Source: Clostridia bacterium
Lineage (GTDB): Bacteria; Bacillota; Clostridia; Peptostreptococcales; Anaerovoracaceae
Reading direction: 5' to 3'
DNA: 6,882 nt
Assembly: GCA_024403005.1 (NCBI GenBank)
Contig: JAKSSQ010000095.1
Coordinates: 1 to 6,882, forward strand
Part shown: one piece after another, positions 1 through 6,161 of the stretch
Layout of the letters: every line of letters begins with the position of its first letter
Numbering within the stretch: the first letter of the stretch is position 1
Notes under the pieces: generated by a model
Seen by the model: only the letters and a program-made list of their open reading frames with translations
Database searches by the model: none
Told to the model about the DNA's origin: nothing
Position numbers and translations under genes: made by a program

Positions 1-902
1 CCGCAGTTCCCGTAAAGGAAGCAGTTCGCCGAGAAGAACTTAAGAAAGAAGAGCCCAAGAAGGACGAACCCGAACAGAAGAAACTTCAGGAAGAACAAAG
101 AGCGGCAAAGACCGAAAAGGAAGACGGCCTGGATGCTCTGCTGGATACAGCAGACGAAGAAAAAGAAGACAGAGAAGTTGAGAGAAGAAGACGTCACGGA
201 TTCTTAACCTTCATCCTCATCTTAATAATCCTTGCAGCACTCGCTGTAGGCGGTTCCATTGCTCTTAAGATTTTTGCACCCGATGCAGAAATCACAAAGA
301 AGACTACCCAGATCGAAGAGACCATAATGGGAACCATCAACGGAATTATTAACAAGGGTGAAAAAGAACCTGCAGATGACCCCGTGGACACCGGAGCTTC
401 CGAACACTCCTACGATTTTAACGGAGCAGTAAGTTCTGTAAACGTTAATATCGAAAAGGTGGAAGAAAACCTCCGCATCGCTTACAACCCGGATAAGTAT
501 TACACAGTAAGCGGTCTCGGTTCCTCCAAGCTGGTAGAAGACCCGGCAGAAAAGGAGCTCATCTGCAAAACTCTCGTCGCATATAACAGCAGCTGGATCG
601 ATTACGTAAACGGCACAAGCACAGAATGCCTGGACTACCTTAAGGCAGACGGCGCAGCTTACAGAAGTGCTGCAAATTACGACAAGATCGGCCAGATCAC
701 CGAAGTATTCAAGAGCCTTGAAGTCGGTGAAATGCGCAGGAGCGGTGATTCCTTCTACGCCTTCTCCAGAGAAGCTATTAACGTAACTTCCACGGACGAA
801 GACGGTACCACCAAATCCGCTGACGCAGTCAGCACCATGATTTACGAAATGGTAAAGATCGGTGAATCTCTCAAAATTGTAGCTTACTATTCTGTAGACT
901 AG
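1..902 (+). CDS. Partial single-pass membrane protein with extracytoplasmic C-terminal domain (5' end missing)
   Basis: The frame is open from the left edge (first full codon at base 3) to TAG at 900-902, giving 299 visible residues. No in-frame ATG, GTG or TTG occurs before base 327, and the membrane segment lies upstream of that ATG, so the true start is outside the window. Visible residues 1-60 are very rich in Lys and Glu and probably helical. An Arg cluster (61-64) precedes one hydrophobic segment at about 67-88, which implies a cytoplasmic N-terminus and an external C-terminus. The external part ends in a domain of about 110 residues with an aromatic, alternating pattern (starts near AYNSSWIDYVNG, ends KIVAYYSVD). 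That pattern recalls the NTF2-like C-terminal domain of TcaA/YvbJ-type proteins, which is an inference from pattern only. The next gene, a UPF0182 membrane protein, starts 9 bp later, so the two are probably cotranscribed. The protein is not recognised by name. Confidence 0.85.
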   Translation, partial: AVPVKEAVRREELKKEEPKKDEPEQKKLQEEQRAAKTEKEDGLDALLDTADEEKEDREVERRRRHGFLTFILILIILAALAVGGSIALKIFAPDAEITKKTTQIEETIMGTINGIINKGEKEPADDPVDTGASEHSYDFNGAVSSVNVNIEKVEENLRIAYNPDKYYTVSGLGSSKLVEDPAEKELICKTLVAYNSSWIDYVNGTSTECLDYLKADGAAYRSAANYDKIGQITEVFKSLEVGEMRRSGDSFYAFSREAINVTSTDEDGTTKSADAVSTMIYEMVKIGESLKIVAYYSVD

Positions 903-911
903 AGGGTAAGA

Positions 912-3821
912 ATGAAAATAAGAGATTCCAGAAAAACTAAAAATAGGGGCGCAAAACTACAGATAGTGCTTTGCGCCCTCGTTTTATTAGGTGCATTGGT
1001 ATATGCATTAACAGATTTCCTTACGGATCTGCTGTGGTTCAGAGAAGTGGGTTATGTTTCCGTATTCCTTACTGAAATCTGGACCAAGGTAAAGCTGGGC
1101 ATTCCCACCTTTATCGTGATCGCAATGCTCATGCAGCTCTTCCTTTCCCTGCTTAAGAAAAGCTTCCTTAAGAAAGCGGACTATAAGCTTACGGAAGAAG
1201 ACAGCAAGAAAACTCGCAAGGTCGGCATCGTGCTGAGCGTTGTGTTCAGCGTACTTATTACCGTGTCTACAATCTCCGGCCTCTGGTGGCAGATTCTGCA
1301 GTTCATAAATGCTACAGAATTCGGAGTTAACGACCCGCTCTACGGAAACGACATCGGTTTCTACGTATTTAAGCTGGAATTCCTGCAGGCATTAAACGCT
1401 TCCGCTCTGCAGATTGCAGGCGCTTTGCTGGTTTCCACACTTATTTACTATGCGGTTTTAATCGGTATTTCTACTGGCAAAGAAGGCATATTTAAGGATG
1501 GCGACCGCGAAGCAGAAACGCTGGAATACGACATTCCCAGCGAAGAAAGCGAAGACCCGCGCCGCAAGGTTATTAACCTCTTTACAAAGGGCGCAGGCCG
1601 CAAGACTGTTTCCACTCCCGACCAGGAAAAGCTCAAGAAGACCGGCAAGGCTATCCTCACCGTTGCAGGCAATCAGATCTGCCTCCTCGGCGTAATAGTA
1701 TTCGTGCTTATCGGTCTGCATTTCCTGCTGGCAAGGTTCAACCTGCTTTACAGCGGCACAGGCGTTGCTTACGGCGCAGGCTATACGGACATTAACGTTA
1801 CGCTCAACATGTACAGAGCCCTGATTGCGCTCACCGCGGTTTCCGCAGTGCTCTTCGTGCTTGCTCTTAAGAAAAAGAGCATTAAGCTCGGCGCAGCAGG
1901 CCCCATTCTTATGTGCGTTGTCTTCGCAATCGGTACGGTTATTACCGGCGTTGTGCAGAACATTATCGTTGCTCCTGACGAAATCAACAAGGAAAGCAAG
2001 TACCTGCAGAACAACATCGACTACACCAGAATGGCCTACAATCTGCAGGACATCGAAGTTAAGGATTTCTCCGCAAACGGCCGCATGGACATCGTAGACG
2101 TTCTGGAGAACATGGGAACCCTGTCCAACATCCGTATTAACGACTTCGACCCGGCTAACCAGTTCTACAACCAGACCCAGTCCATCCGTTCCTACTACAC
2201 GTTTAACGACGTAGACGTAGACAGATACATGGTTAACGGCGAGTACACCCAGGTGTTCCTCTCTGCAAGAGAAATCGACCAGAACAGAATCGAAAACCAG
2301 TGGCTCATTAACCACCTTAAGTACACCCACGGCTACGGAATTACCCTTTCCAGAGTGGACAAGGTAACTGCCTCCGGCCAGCCGGACATGCTTATCGACA
2401 GCATTCCTCCCGTTTCCGAAGTTGCTGAAATCCAGGTAACACGCCCGGAAATCTACTTCGGCGAATCCACAAACGGATACGTAATTACAAATACAAGCGA
2501 ATCCGAATTCGACTATCCCAGCGGTGAATCCAATATGTACTGCACCTACGAAGGCACAGCAGGCATTAACCTGTCCCCCTTCAACAGGCTGCTCTTCGCC
2601 ATAAGGGAAAGATCCTTAAAGATGCTTGTTTCCACAAACATCAATTCCGGATCTAAGATTCTTATCTACAGAAACATCGTGGACAGAGTGGAAAAGATTG
2701 CCCCGTTCCTTACTTACGACGACGATCCCTACGTAGTTGCTGCAGACGGCAGAATCTACTGGATGATAAATGCATACACTACAAGCAGCTATTATCCTTA
2801 CTCTGAACCGATTAAGGACAATGTAAACTACATCCGTAACTCCGTAAAGGTAGTTATCGATGCATATAACGGCGACATATCCTTCTACATCTGCGACGAA
2901 AACGACCCGCTTGCGGCTACGCTCTCCAAGATTTATCCGGGTATGTTCCACGCCATGGAAGAAATGCCCGAAAGCCTTAAGGCACACGTGCAGTACCCCA
3001 ATGCCATGTTCCTTATCCAGGCAGAAGTCTTCCAGAAGTACCACATGACAGACGTGGCAGTCTTCTACCAGAACGAAGACAAGTGGTCCATCGCAAACGA
3101 ATTCTACGGCCAGTCCGAAACTGCAATGACTCCGAACTACTTCATAATGAAGCTGCCCGGAGAAGACGAAGTTGAATTCGTAAGTTCTCTGCCCTACACG
3201 CCCAGCGGCAAGAACAACATGACAGGCCTCTTAATGGCCCGCTCCGACGGAGACAATTACGGAGAATTAATCCTCTACCGCATGCCCAAGGACAGAACGA
3301 TCTACGGCCCGGCACAGATCGAGGCCCAGATTAACCAGGATGCGGAGATTTCCAAGGAATTCTCCCTCTGGAACAACTCCGGTTCCAAGTACAGCAGAGG
3401 CAACCTCTACGTACTTCCCGTTGCAGACTCTCTCCTTTACGTTGAACCAATCTATCTGGAATCTTCCAGCGGAAGCCTTCCGGAAGTAAAGAGAGTAGTA
3501 ATGTACTACGGAGACAAGGTCGCTTACGAAAGCACTCTTGCAGAATGTCTCGACAGTCTGTTCGGCAAGGGCGCCGGTGACCCACTCAACACAGAAAATC
3601 CAATAGAAGCCGGCCGCGAAGCCGCAGCTATCATAGCAGCCGGCGGTATTCAGCCTCCCGCAATAGATCCAGGTATCGAGATAGACCCGGATAAACCCCC
3701 GCAGCCCGATGGGGGCGATGATAACTATTTAGAACTGGCAAATGAAGCTTACGAAAAAGCTATGGAATATCTCGAACTCATGAAAGAATATCTGGACAAA
3801 GCGTCAGAGGAAGGAATATAG
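912..3821 (+). CDS. UPF0182 family integral membrane protein
   Basis: The 969-aa product matches UPF0182 (COG1615) along its length; the family's biochemical role is unknown. Family motifs I recognise are DLLWFREVGY (about 39-48), NDPLYGNDIGFYVF (140-153), YGAGYTDINV (287-296), RPEIYFGE (511-518), the GINLSPFNRLLFAIR region (551-565) and IAPFLTYDDDPYVV through AYTTSSYYPYSEP (596-633). Seven membrane segments lie near 17-34, 62-81, 104-126, 163-186, 254-274, 300-319 and 327-352. Lys/Arg-rich loops fall on the predicted inside, leaving about 615 C-terminal residues outside the membrane. The inner loop at 187-253 is long and highly charged, longer than I recall for the family. The C-terminus has an Ala-rich stretch, a Pro/Asp/Gly linker (913-937) and a short amphipathic helix (939-964). 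The ATG at 912 is preceded by an AGAGGG ribosome site (901-906). The gene sits between another membrane protein gene (9 bp upstream) and glutamine synthetase (3 bp downstream). Confidence 0.95.
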   Translation: MKIRDSRKTKNRGAKLQIVLCALVLLGALVYALTDFLTDLLWFREVGYVSVFLTEIWTKVKLGIPTFIVIAMLMQLFLSLLKKSFLKKADYKLTEEDSKKTRKVGIVLSVVFSVLITVSTISGLWWQILQFINATEFGVNDPLYGNDIGFYVFKLEFLQALNASALQIAGALLVSTLIYYAVLIGISTGKEGIFKDGDREAETLEYDIPSEESEDPRRKVINLFTKGAGRKTVSTPDQEKLKKTGKAILTVAGNQICLLGVIVFVLIGLHFLLARFNLLYSGTGVAYGAGYTDINVTLNMYRALIALTAVSAVLFVLALKKKSIKLGAAGPILMCVVFAIGTVITGVVQNIIVAPDEINKESKYLQNNIDYTRMAYNLQDIEVKDFSANGRMDIVDVLENMGTLSNIRINDFDPANQFYNQTQSIRSYYTFNDVDVDRYMVNGEYTQVFLSAREIDQNRIENQWLINHLKYTHGYGITLSRVDKVTASGQPDMLIDSIPPVSEVAEIQVTRPEIYFGESTNGYVITNTSESEFDYPSGESNMYCTYEGTAGINLSPFNRLLFAIRERSLKMLVSTNINSGSKILIYRNIVDRVEKIAPFLTYDDDPYVVAADGRIYWMINAYTTSSYYPYSEPIKDNVNYIRNSVKVVIDAYNGDISFYICDENDPLAATLSKIYPGMFHAMEEMPESLKAHVQYPNAMFLIQAEVFQKYHMTDVAVFYQNEDKWSIANEFYGQSETAMTPNYFIMKLPGEDEVEFVSSLPYTPSGKNNMTGLLMARSDGDNYGELILYRMPKDRTIYGPAQIEAQINQDAEISKEFSLWNNSGSKYSRGNLYVLPVADSLLYVEPIYLESSSGSLPEVKRVVMYYGDKVAYESTLAECLDSLFGKGAGDPLNTENPIEAGREAAAIIAAGGIQPPAIDPGIEIDPDKPPQPDGGDDNYLELANEAYEKAMEYLELMKEYLDKASEEGI
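3806..3814 (+). promoter_or_regulatory. Ribosome binding site of the glutamine synthetase gene, inside the end of the UPF0182 gene
   Basis: AGAGGAAGG lies within the last codons of the UPF0182 gene, 10 nt before the ATG at 3825. It supports 3825 over the next in-frame ATG at 3837, which would be 22 nt away. The placement means that ribosomes finishing the UPF0182 gene cross the start site of the next gene, which is compatible with translational coupling. Confidence 0.7.
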
Positions 3822-3824
3822 AAA

Positions 3825-5729
3825 ATGTTAGAAAGAATGTTATTTAATCTGCCCAAGGGCAGCCACGACAAGGAATCAATCAGAACAGCTCTGGAGGCTC
3901 ATCCCGAAGTACAGTTCGTGAGCCTCTGCGGAGCAGACATCCTTGGCAACGACACAGACGAAAAGATTCCTGTAAGGGTAATGCTGGAAGACATCGAAGG
4001 CTTCCTTACAGAAGGCGTGCAGACAGACGGTTCTTCCGTACTTCTGCCCAAGATTGCAGATATCTCCAACGCTAAGGTAGACATCGTACCCGACTTGGAC
4101 TGCAACTGGTATGTAGATTACAACTTCAGAAACATCGACGACAGAACAGGTCTGCCCGTTGGTTCACTGAGAATCCCCGCATATCTTAGACACAACGGAA
4201 TTCCCGTTGGTTCAAGAAGCGTTCTCAAGAAGGGCCTGGAAGTGTTCAAGAAGGAATTCGTAAGAATCCTTAAGGACAATCCGTACGTATTCGAATACCT
4301 GCCCATCGACAGCGTAGACGAAATCGAAGAAGTAACCATGACATCTGCAACAGAAATGGAATTCTACGTAAAGACTCCCCACGAAGTTGCAGATAAGGAC
4401 AGACTCCACACATCCCAGGAACTCAAGGAACAGTACTGGAAGAGAACTGTAGGCCCTGTTCGTACAGCTCTCGAAAGAACAATCTGCCTGCTGGAACACT
4501 ACGGCTTTAAGGTAGAAATGGGCCACAAGGAAGTTGGCGGCGTTAAGCCGACACTGGAATCCGGCGGCGGCTTCGAACACATCATGGAACAGATCGAAAT
4601 CGACTGGAAGTACGCTGACCCCATTCAGGCTGCAGACAACAACCTTACAATCAGACACATCGTTAAGGACGAATTCAGATACCACGGTCTGGACGTAACC
4701 TTCATGGCTAAGCCGGTAGAAGGCGTTGCAGGCAGCGGCAAGCACACTCACCTCGGCGTAGCTTGCAAGCTCAAGAACGGCAAGACAGTTAACCTGTTTA
4801 CCGCTCTGGATCCGGAAAAGGACTACATGAGCCCCGTAGGTTACGGCGCACTCATGGGCCTGCTCAAGAACTACGAAGTAATCTCTCCGTTTGCTAACTG
4901 CACAAACGACGACTTCAACAGACTTAAGCCCGGTTTCGAAGCTCCCGTTTCCATCGCTACATCCCTCGGCCACAGCGTAGAGCACCCGACAAGAAACAGA
5001 ACAGTTCTTGCAGGCCTCATCCGTGACAATCACAATCCTCTGGCTACAAGATTCGAGCTCAGAGCACCTTCTCCCAAGAGCAATGGCTACCTGGTAGAAA
5101 TGGCCGGTTTCATGGCTATTCTCGACGGTATCGAAGCAGCTCTCAAGGCAAAGAAGACTCCGGAAGAACTCTGCGCATCCATCTCCAAGGAATACGGAAC
5201 TCCCGACTTCTATCTGGATACAGACAGAATCTACAGAGCAGAAAACAACATCTTCCAGGATTACTCCACAGAAGAAAGAAACAAGCTCTTCGGCGTATCT
5301 CCCAAGACTGCATGGGAAAACCTCTGCGCTTTCGACAAGTATCCCGAAAAGACTGCAGTTCTCATGAGAGGCGACGCTCTTACAGCTCTGGAACTGGATT
5401 CCTTCAAGACTGCAGCTGTTGAACAGTGGGCAATGTCCATGCACGACAGACTCATCGGAAAGATGTTCGACGAAGTTTCAGACCGCAAGAAGGCTCACAA
5501 TGACGATTGCTGCTCACGCGTAGATGCAGCTCGCTGGGAAGAAATCCGCAAGATGAGAATCGAAATAGCAAAGGATACATCTGCAGGTCCCAGCCTCCTT
5601 ACACAGCTGAGCGACGCTCTGGATGCAGAAGATTACGACAAGGCTTCCGAAATGCAGTTTGCAATCTCCGAAAAGATCGGTGAACTGGATAAGAAGTACA
5701 AGATTTACAGAAATAATATTCTCGATTAA
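3825..5729 (+). CDS. Glutamine synthetase, GSI-like fold with active-site insertion and C-terminal extension
   Basis: The product is a 634-aa cytoplasmic enzyme expected to make glutamine from glutamate, ammonia and ATP. The N-terminal domain (about 25-100) contains ADILGND, whose D38 aligns with Asp50 of Salmonella GlnA, and TDGSS. The catalytic domain shows E177 and E179 (TEMEFY, metal site), HKEV with E236, E258 (IEIDWKYAD), FMAKP, GSGKHTH with H307, NRLKPGFEAP with R366 and E372, RNR at 390-392, and FELRAP with E411 and R413. These match the classical GSI set. Unusual points are about 15 extra residues between E236 and E258, several more between E372 and R390, and about 170 mostly helical residues after 460; GSI enzymes are usually about 440-470 aa. 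The NAPP-type motifs I associate with GSIII (about 700 aa) are not seen, nor is the Tyr adenylylation loop. Its closest fit is the long glutamine synthetase I recall from Clostridia. The symbol is left blank because the glnA/glnN type is uncertain. Confidence 0.93.
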   Translation: MLERMLFNLPKGSHDKESIRTALEAHPEVQFVSLCGADILGNDTDEKIPVRVMLEDIEGFLTEGVQTDGSSVLLPKIADISNAKVDIVPDLDCNWYVDYNFRNIDDRTGLPVGSLRIPAYLRHNGIPVGSRSVLKKGLEVFKKEFVRILKDNPYVFEYLPIDSVDEIEEVTMTSATEMEFYVKTPHEVADKDRLHTSQELKEQYWKRTVGPVRTALERTICLLEHYGFKVEMGHKEVGGVKPTLESGGGFEHIMEQIEIDWKYADPIQAADNNLTIRHIVKDEFRYHGLDVTFMAKPVEGVAGSGKHTHLGVACKLKNGKTVNLFTALDPEKDYMSPVGYGALMGLLKNYEVISPFANCTNDDFNRLKPGFEAPVSIATSLGHSVEHPTRNRTVLAGLIRDNHNPLATRFELRAPSPKSNGYLVEMAGFMAILDGIEAALKAKKTPEELCASISKEYGTPDFYLDTDRIYRAENNIFQDYSTEERNKLFGVSPKTAWENLCAFDKYPEKTAVLMRGDALTALELDSFKTAAVEQWAMSMHDRLIGKMFDEVSDRKKAHNDDCCSRVDAARWEEIRKMRIEIAKDTSAGPSLLTQLSDALDAEDYDKASEMQFAISEKIGELDKKYKIYRNNILD

Positions 5730-5731
5730 TT

Positions 5732-5758
5732 AAAGGGCGGAGTTTACTCCGCCTTTTT
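5732..5758 (+). terminator. Intrinsic terminator after the glutamine synthetase gene
   Basis: The arms GGCGGAG (5736-5742) and CTCCGCC (5747-5753) form a perfect 7-bp stem around a TTTA loop, followed by five T. A-rich bases upstream can pair with the T-run, so the hairpin could also act from the other strand. It starts 2 bp after the glutamine synthetase stop codon and ends the three-gene block. Because the next gene starts 15 bp later with no room for a promoter, termination is likely to be partial. Confidence 0.88.
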
Positions 5759-5773
5759 CGAAAGGAAAACAGA

Positions 5774-5959
5774 ATGGCTCTTGATATTAAAGTCGGAGAT
5801 ACAGTTACATTAAAGAAAAAGCATCCCTGCGGAGGCTTCGAATTCAAGCTTATCCGCGTAGGTGCCGAATGCAAAGGCGAATGCTGCAAGTGCGGAGGCA
5901 TTATAGAAATGCCCAGAAGACGATTTGAAGTATCTATTAAATCAATAAATAATTTTTAG
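5774..5959 (+). CDS. DUF951 family small Cys-containing protein
   Basis: The 61-aa product matches DUF951 (COG4481), a Firmicutes family of unknown function. The diagnostic pieces are VGDTVTLKKKHPCGG (7-21), an IRVGA core (27-31), a C-x2-C pair (C37, C40) followed by GG, and MPRRRFE (46-52) before a basic tail. HPCG plus the C-x2-C pair suggests a small zinc or nucleic-acid binding beta fold, but this is inference. Compared with the family pattern as I remember it (one Cys in HPCG, then KCLGCG), this copy has two extra cysteines, C33 and C38. The ATG at 5774 follows AAAGGA (5761-5766) at 7 nt. The gene lies 15 bp behind the terminator hairpin and has no promoter of its own that I can find, so readthrough from the glutamine synthetase gene is likely. 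From memory, streptococcal homologues sit next to ychF; that context is absent here. Confidence 0.9.
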   Translation: MALDIKVGDTVTLKKKHPCGGFEFKLIRVGAECKGECCKCGGIIEMPRRRFEVSIKSINNF

Positions 5960-5963
5960 TTTT

Positions 5964-5981
5964 TTTGTGGAATTTCACAAA
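5964..5981 (+). promoter_or_regulatory. Palindrome over the -35 region, candidate operator
   Basis: TTTGTG and CACAAA form a perfect 6-bp inverted repeat with a 6-nt centre (GAATTT). The right arm contains most of the proposed -35 box TTCACA (5974-5979), so a bound dimeric regulator would block polymerase. It is not followed by a T-run in the plus direction, so it is a poor terminator. The half-sites resemble CRP and Rex half-sites, but the centre is two bases too short for either; the regulator is unknown. Confidence 0.35.
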
Positions 5982-6010
5982 TTCTACACATTGCAGTATT
6001 ATAGTATAAT
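5974..6010 (+). promoter_or_regulatory. Sigma-A type promoter for the intergenic RNA
   Basis: TTCACA (5974-5979) and TATTAT (5997-6002) are each one base from consensus and are separated by 17 bp. A perfect TATAAT at 6005-6010 offers an overlapping second -10, but its -35 (TTCTAC, 5982-5987) is poor. Upstream DNA from about 5941 is A/T-rich with T-runs, as in an UP element. Start of transcription would fall around 6009-6017. There is no coding sequence for at least 190 bases downstream, so the product is an RNA or a leader. Confidence 0.6.
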
Positions 6011-6015
6011 TGTAA

Positions 6016-6124
6016 TCAGTAGCAAGGCAGGGAGGACCCCCTTGAACCTCCCTGGTAGTTTTCCTTCTATACAACAAGATACACACATCCGGTAAAGACG
6101 ACCCTTTCGGGTCGTCTTTGCTTT
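6016..6124 (+). ncRNA. Candidate small non-coding RNA (two hairpins, C-rich loop)
   Basis: The stretch of about 105 nt lies between a good promoter and a strong terminator hairpin. Its main element is a perfect 8-bp stem, CAGGGAGG (6028-6035) with CCTCCCTG (6047-6054), closing an 11-nt loop ACCCCCTTGAA. An unstructured A/C/T-rich linker (about 6059-6090) follows, and the terminator ends the RNA. The C-rich loop could pair with Shine-Dalgarno-like G-rich sequence, as C-rich loops of sRNAs such as RsaE/RoxS do; this is an analogy, not homology. It does not show the conserved SRP RNA tetraloop segment, a T-box sequence or the long bulged rod of 6S RNA. The alternative is an attenuated leader of the sirtuin gene, but a separate promoter downstream of the terminator makes that less likely. 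Ends are estimated. Confidence 0.5.
6094..6124 (+). terminator. Intrinsic terminator with 11-bp perfect stem
   Basis: AAAGACGACCC (6094-6104) pairs perfectly with GGGTCGTCTTT (6109-6119) around a TTTC loop. The tail is TTT, then GC, then TTT, so the T-run is interrupted and only moderately strong. It separates the intergenic RNA from the sirtuin promoter and can also function on the minus strand because the stem begins with three A. Confidence 0.85.
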
Positions 6125-6150
6125 ATATCCAAAAAGATTTGGAATATAAT
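6122..6150 (+). promoter_or_regulatory. Promoter of the sirtuin gene with inverted repeat in the spacer
   Basis: A perfect TATAAT (6145-6150) is preceded at 17 bp by TTTATA (6122-6127), four of six matches to the -35 consensus. The spacer contains TCCAAA (6128-6133), AAGA and TTTGGA (6138-6143), a perfect 6-bp inverted repeat. If A6144 is skipped the repeat extends with TATA arms into both promoter boxes. This could be an operator. The 5' UTR would be about 47 nt. Confidence 0.55.
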
Positions 6151-6161
6151 ATTCGTGTAAG

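Noticed and set aside
327..902. Start of the first gene at the ATG at 327
   Set aside because: The frame is open far upstream and encodes a charged region and a clear membrane helix just before this ATG, so the methionine is internal.
2205..2222. Short GTAGAC repeat
   Set aside because: It encodes an Asp-Val-Asp-Val-Asp run in the UPF0182 protein, has only about two and a half copies, and is explained by the coding sequence.
1458..2330. Minus-strand open frame of 290 codons across the UPF0182 gene
   Set aside because: It lies wholly opposite conserved UPF0182 segments, has low-complexity Val/Asn/Glu-rich content and no family resemblance; it is a shadow frame.
3696..3715. Inverted repeat CCCCC...GGGGG near the end of the UPF0182 gene
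   Set aside because: It has a 10-nt loop and no T-run and falls in codons for a Pro/Gly/Asp linker; composition explains it.
4212..5444. Minus-strand open frame of 410 codons across the glutamine synthetase gene
   Set aside because: It is a mirror of the strongly biased plus-strand codon use, which leaves few antisense stops. Its product is Cys/Val-rich with no recognisable domain, and the plus strand is an unmistakable enzyme.
5965..5980. Rex (NADH-sensing repressor) operator
   Set aside because: The arms TTGTG and CACAA fit, but the Rex site as I know it has an 18-bp layout with two more bases between the arms. I keep it only as an unassigned palindrome.
6016..6124. SRP (4.5S/scRNA), 6S RNA, T-box or a known riboswitch
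   Set aside because: The conserved GGUCAGGUCCGGAAGGAAGC-type SRP segment, the long 6S rod with its central bubble and the T-box sequence are not present. I could match it to no riboswitch consensus that I remember.
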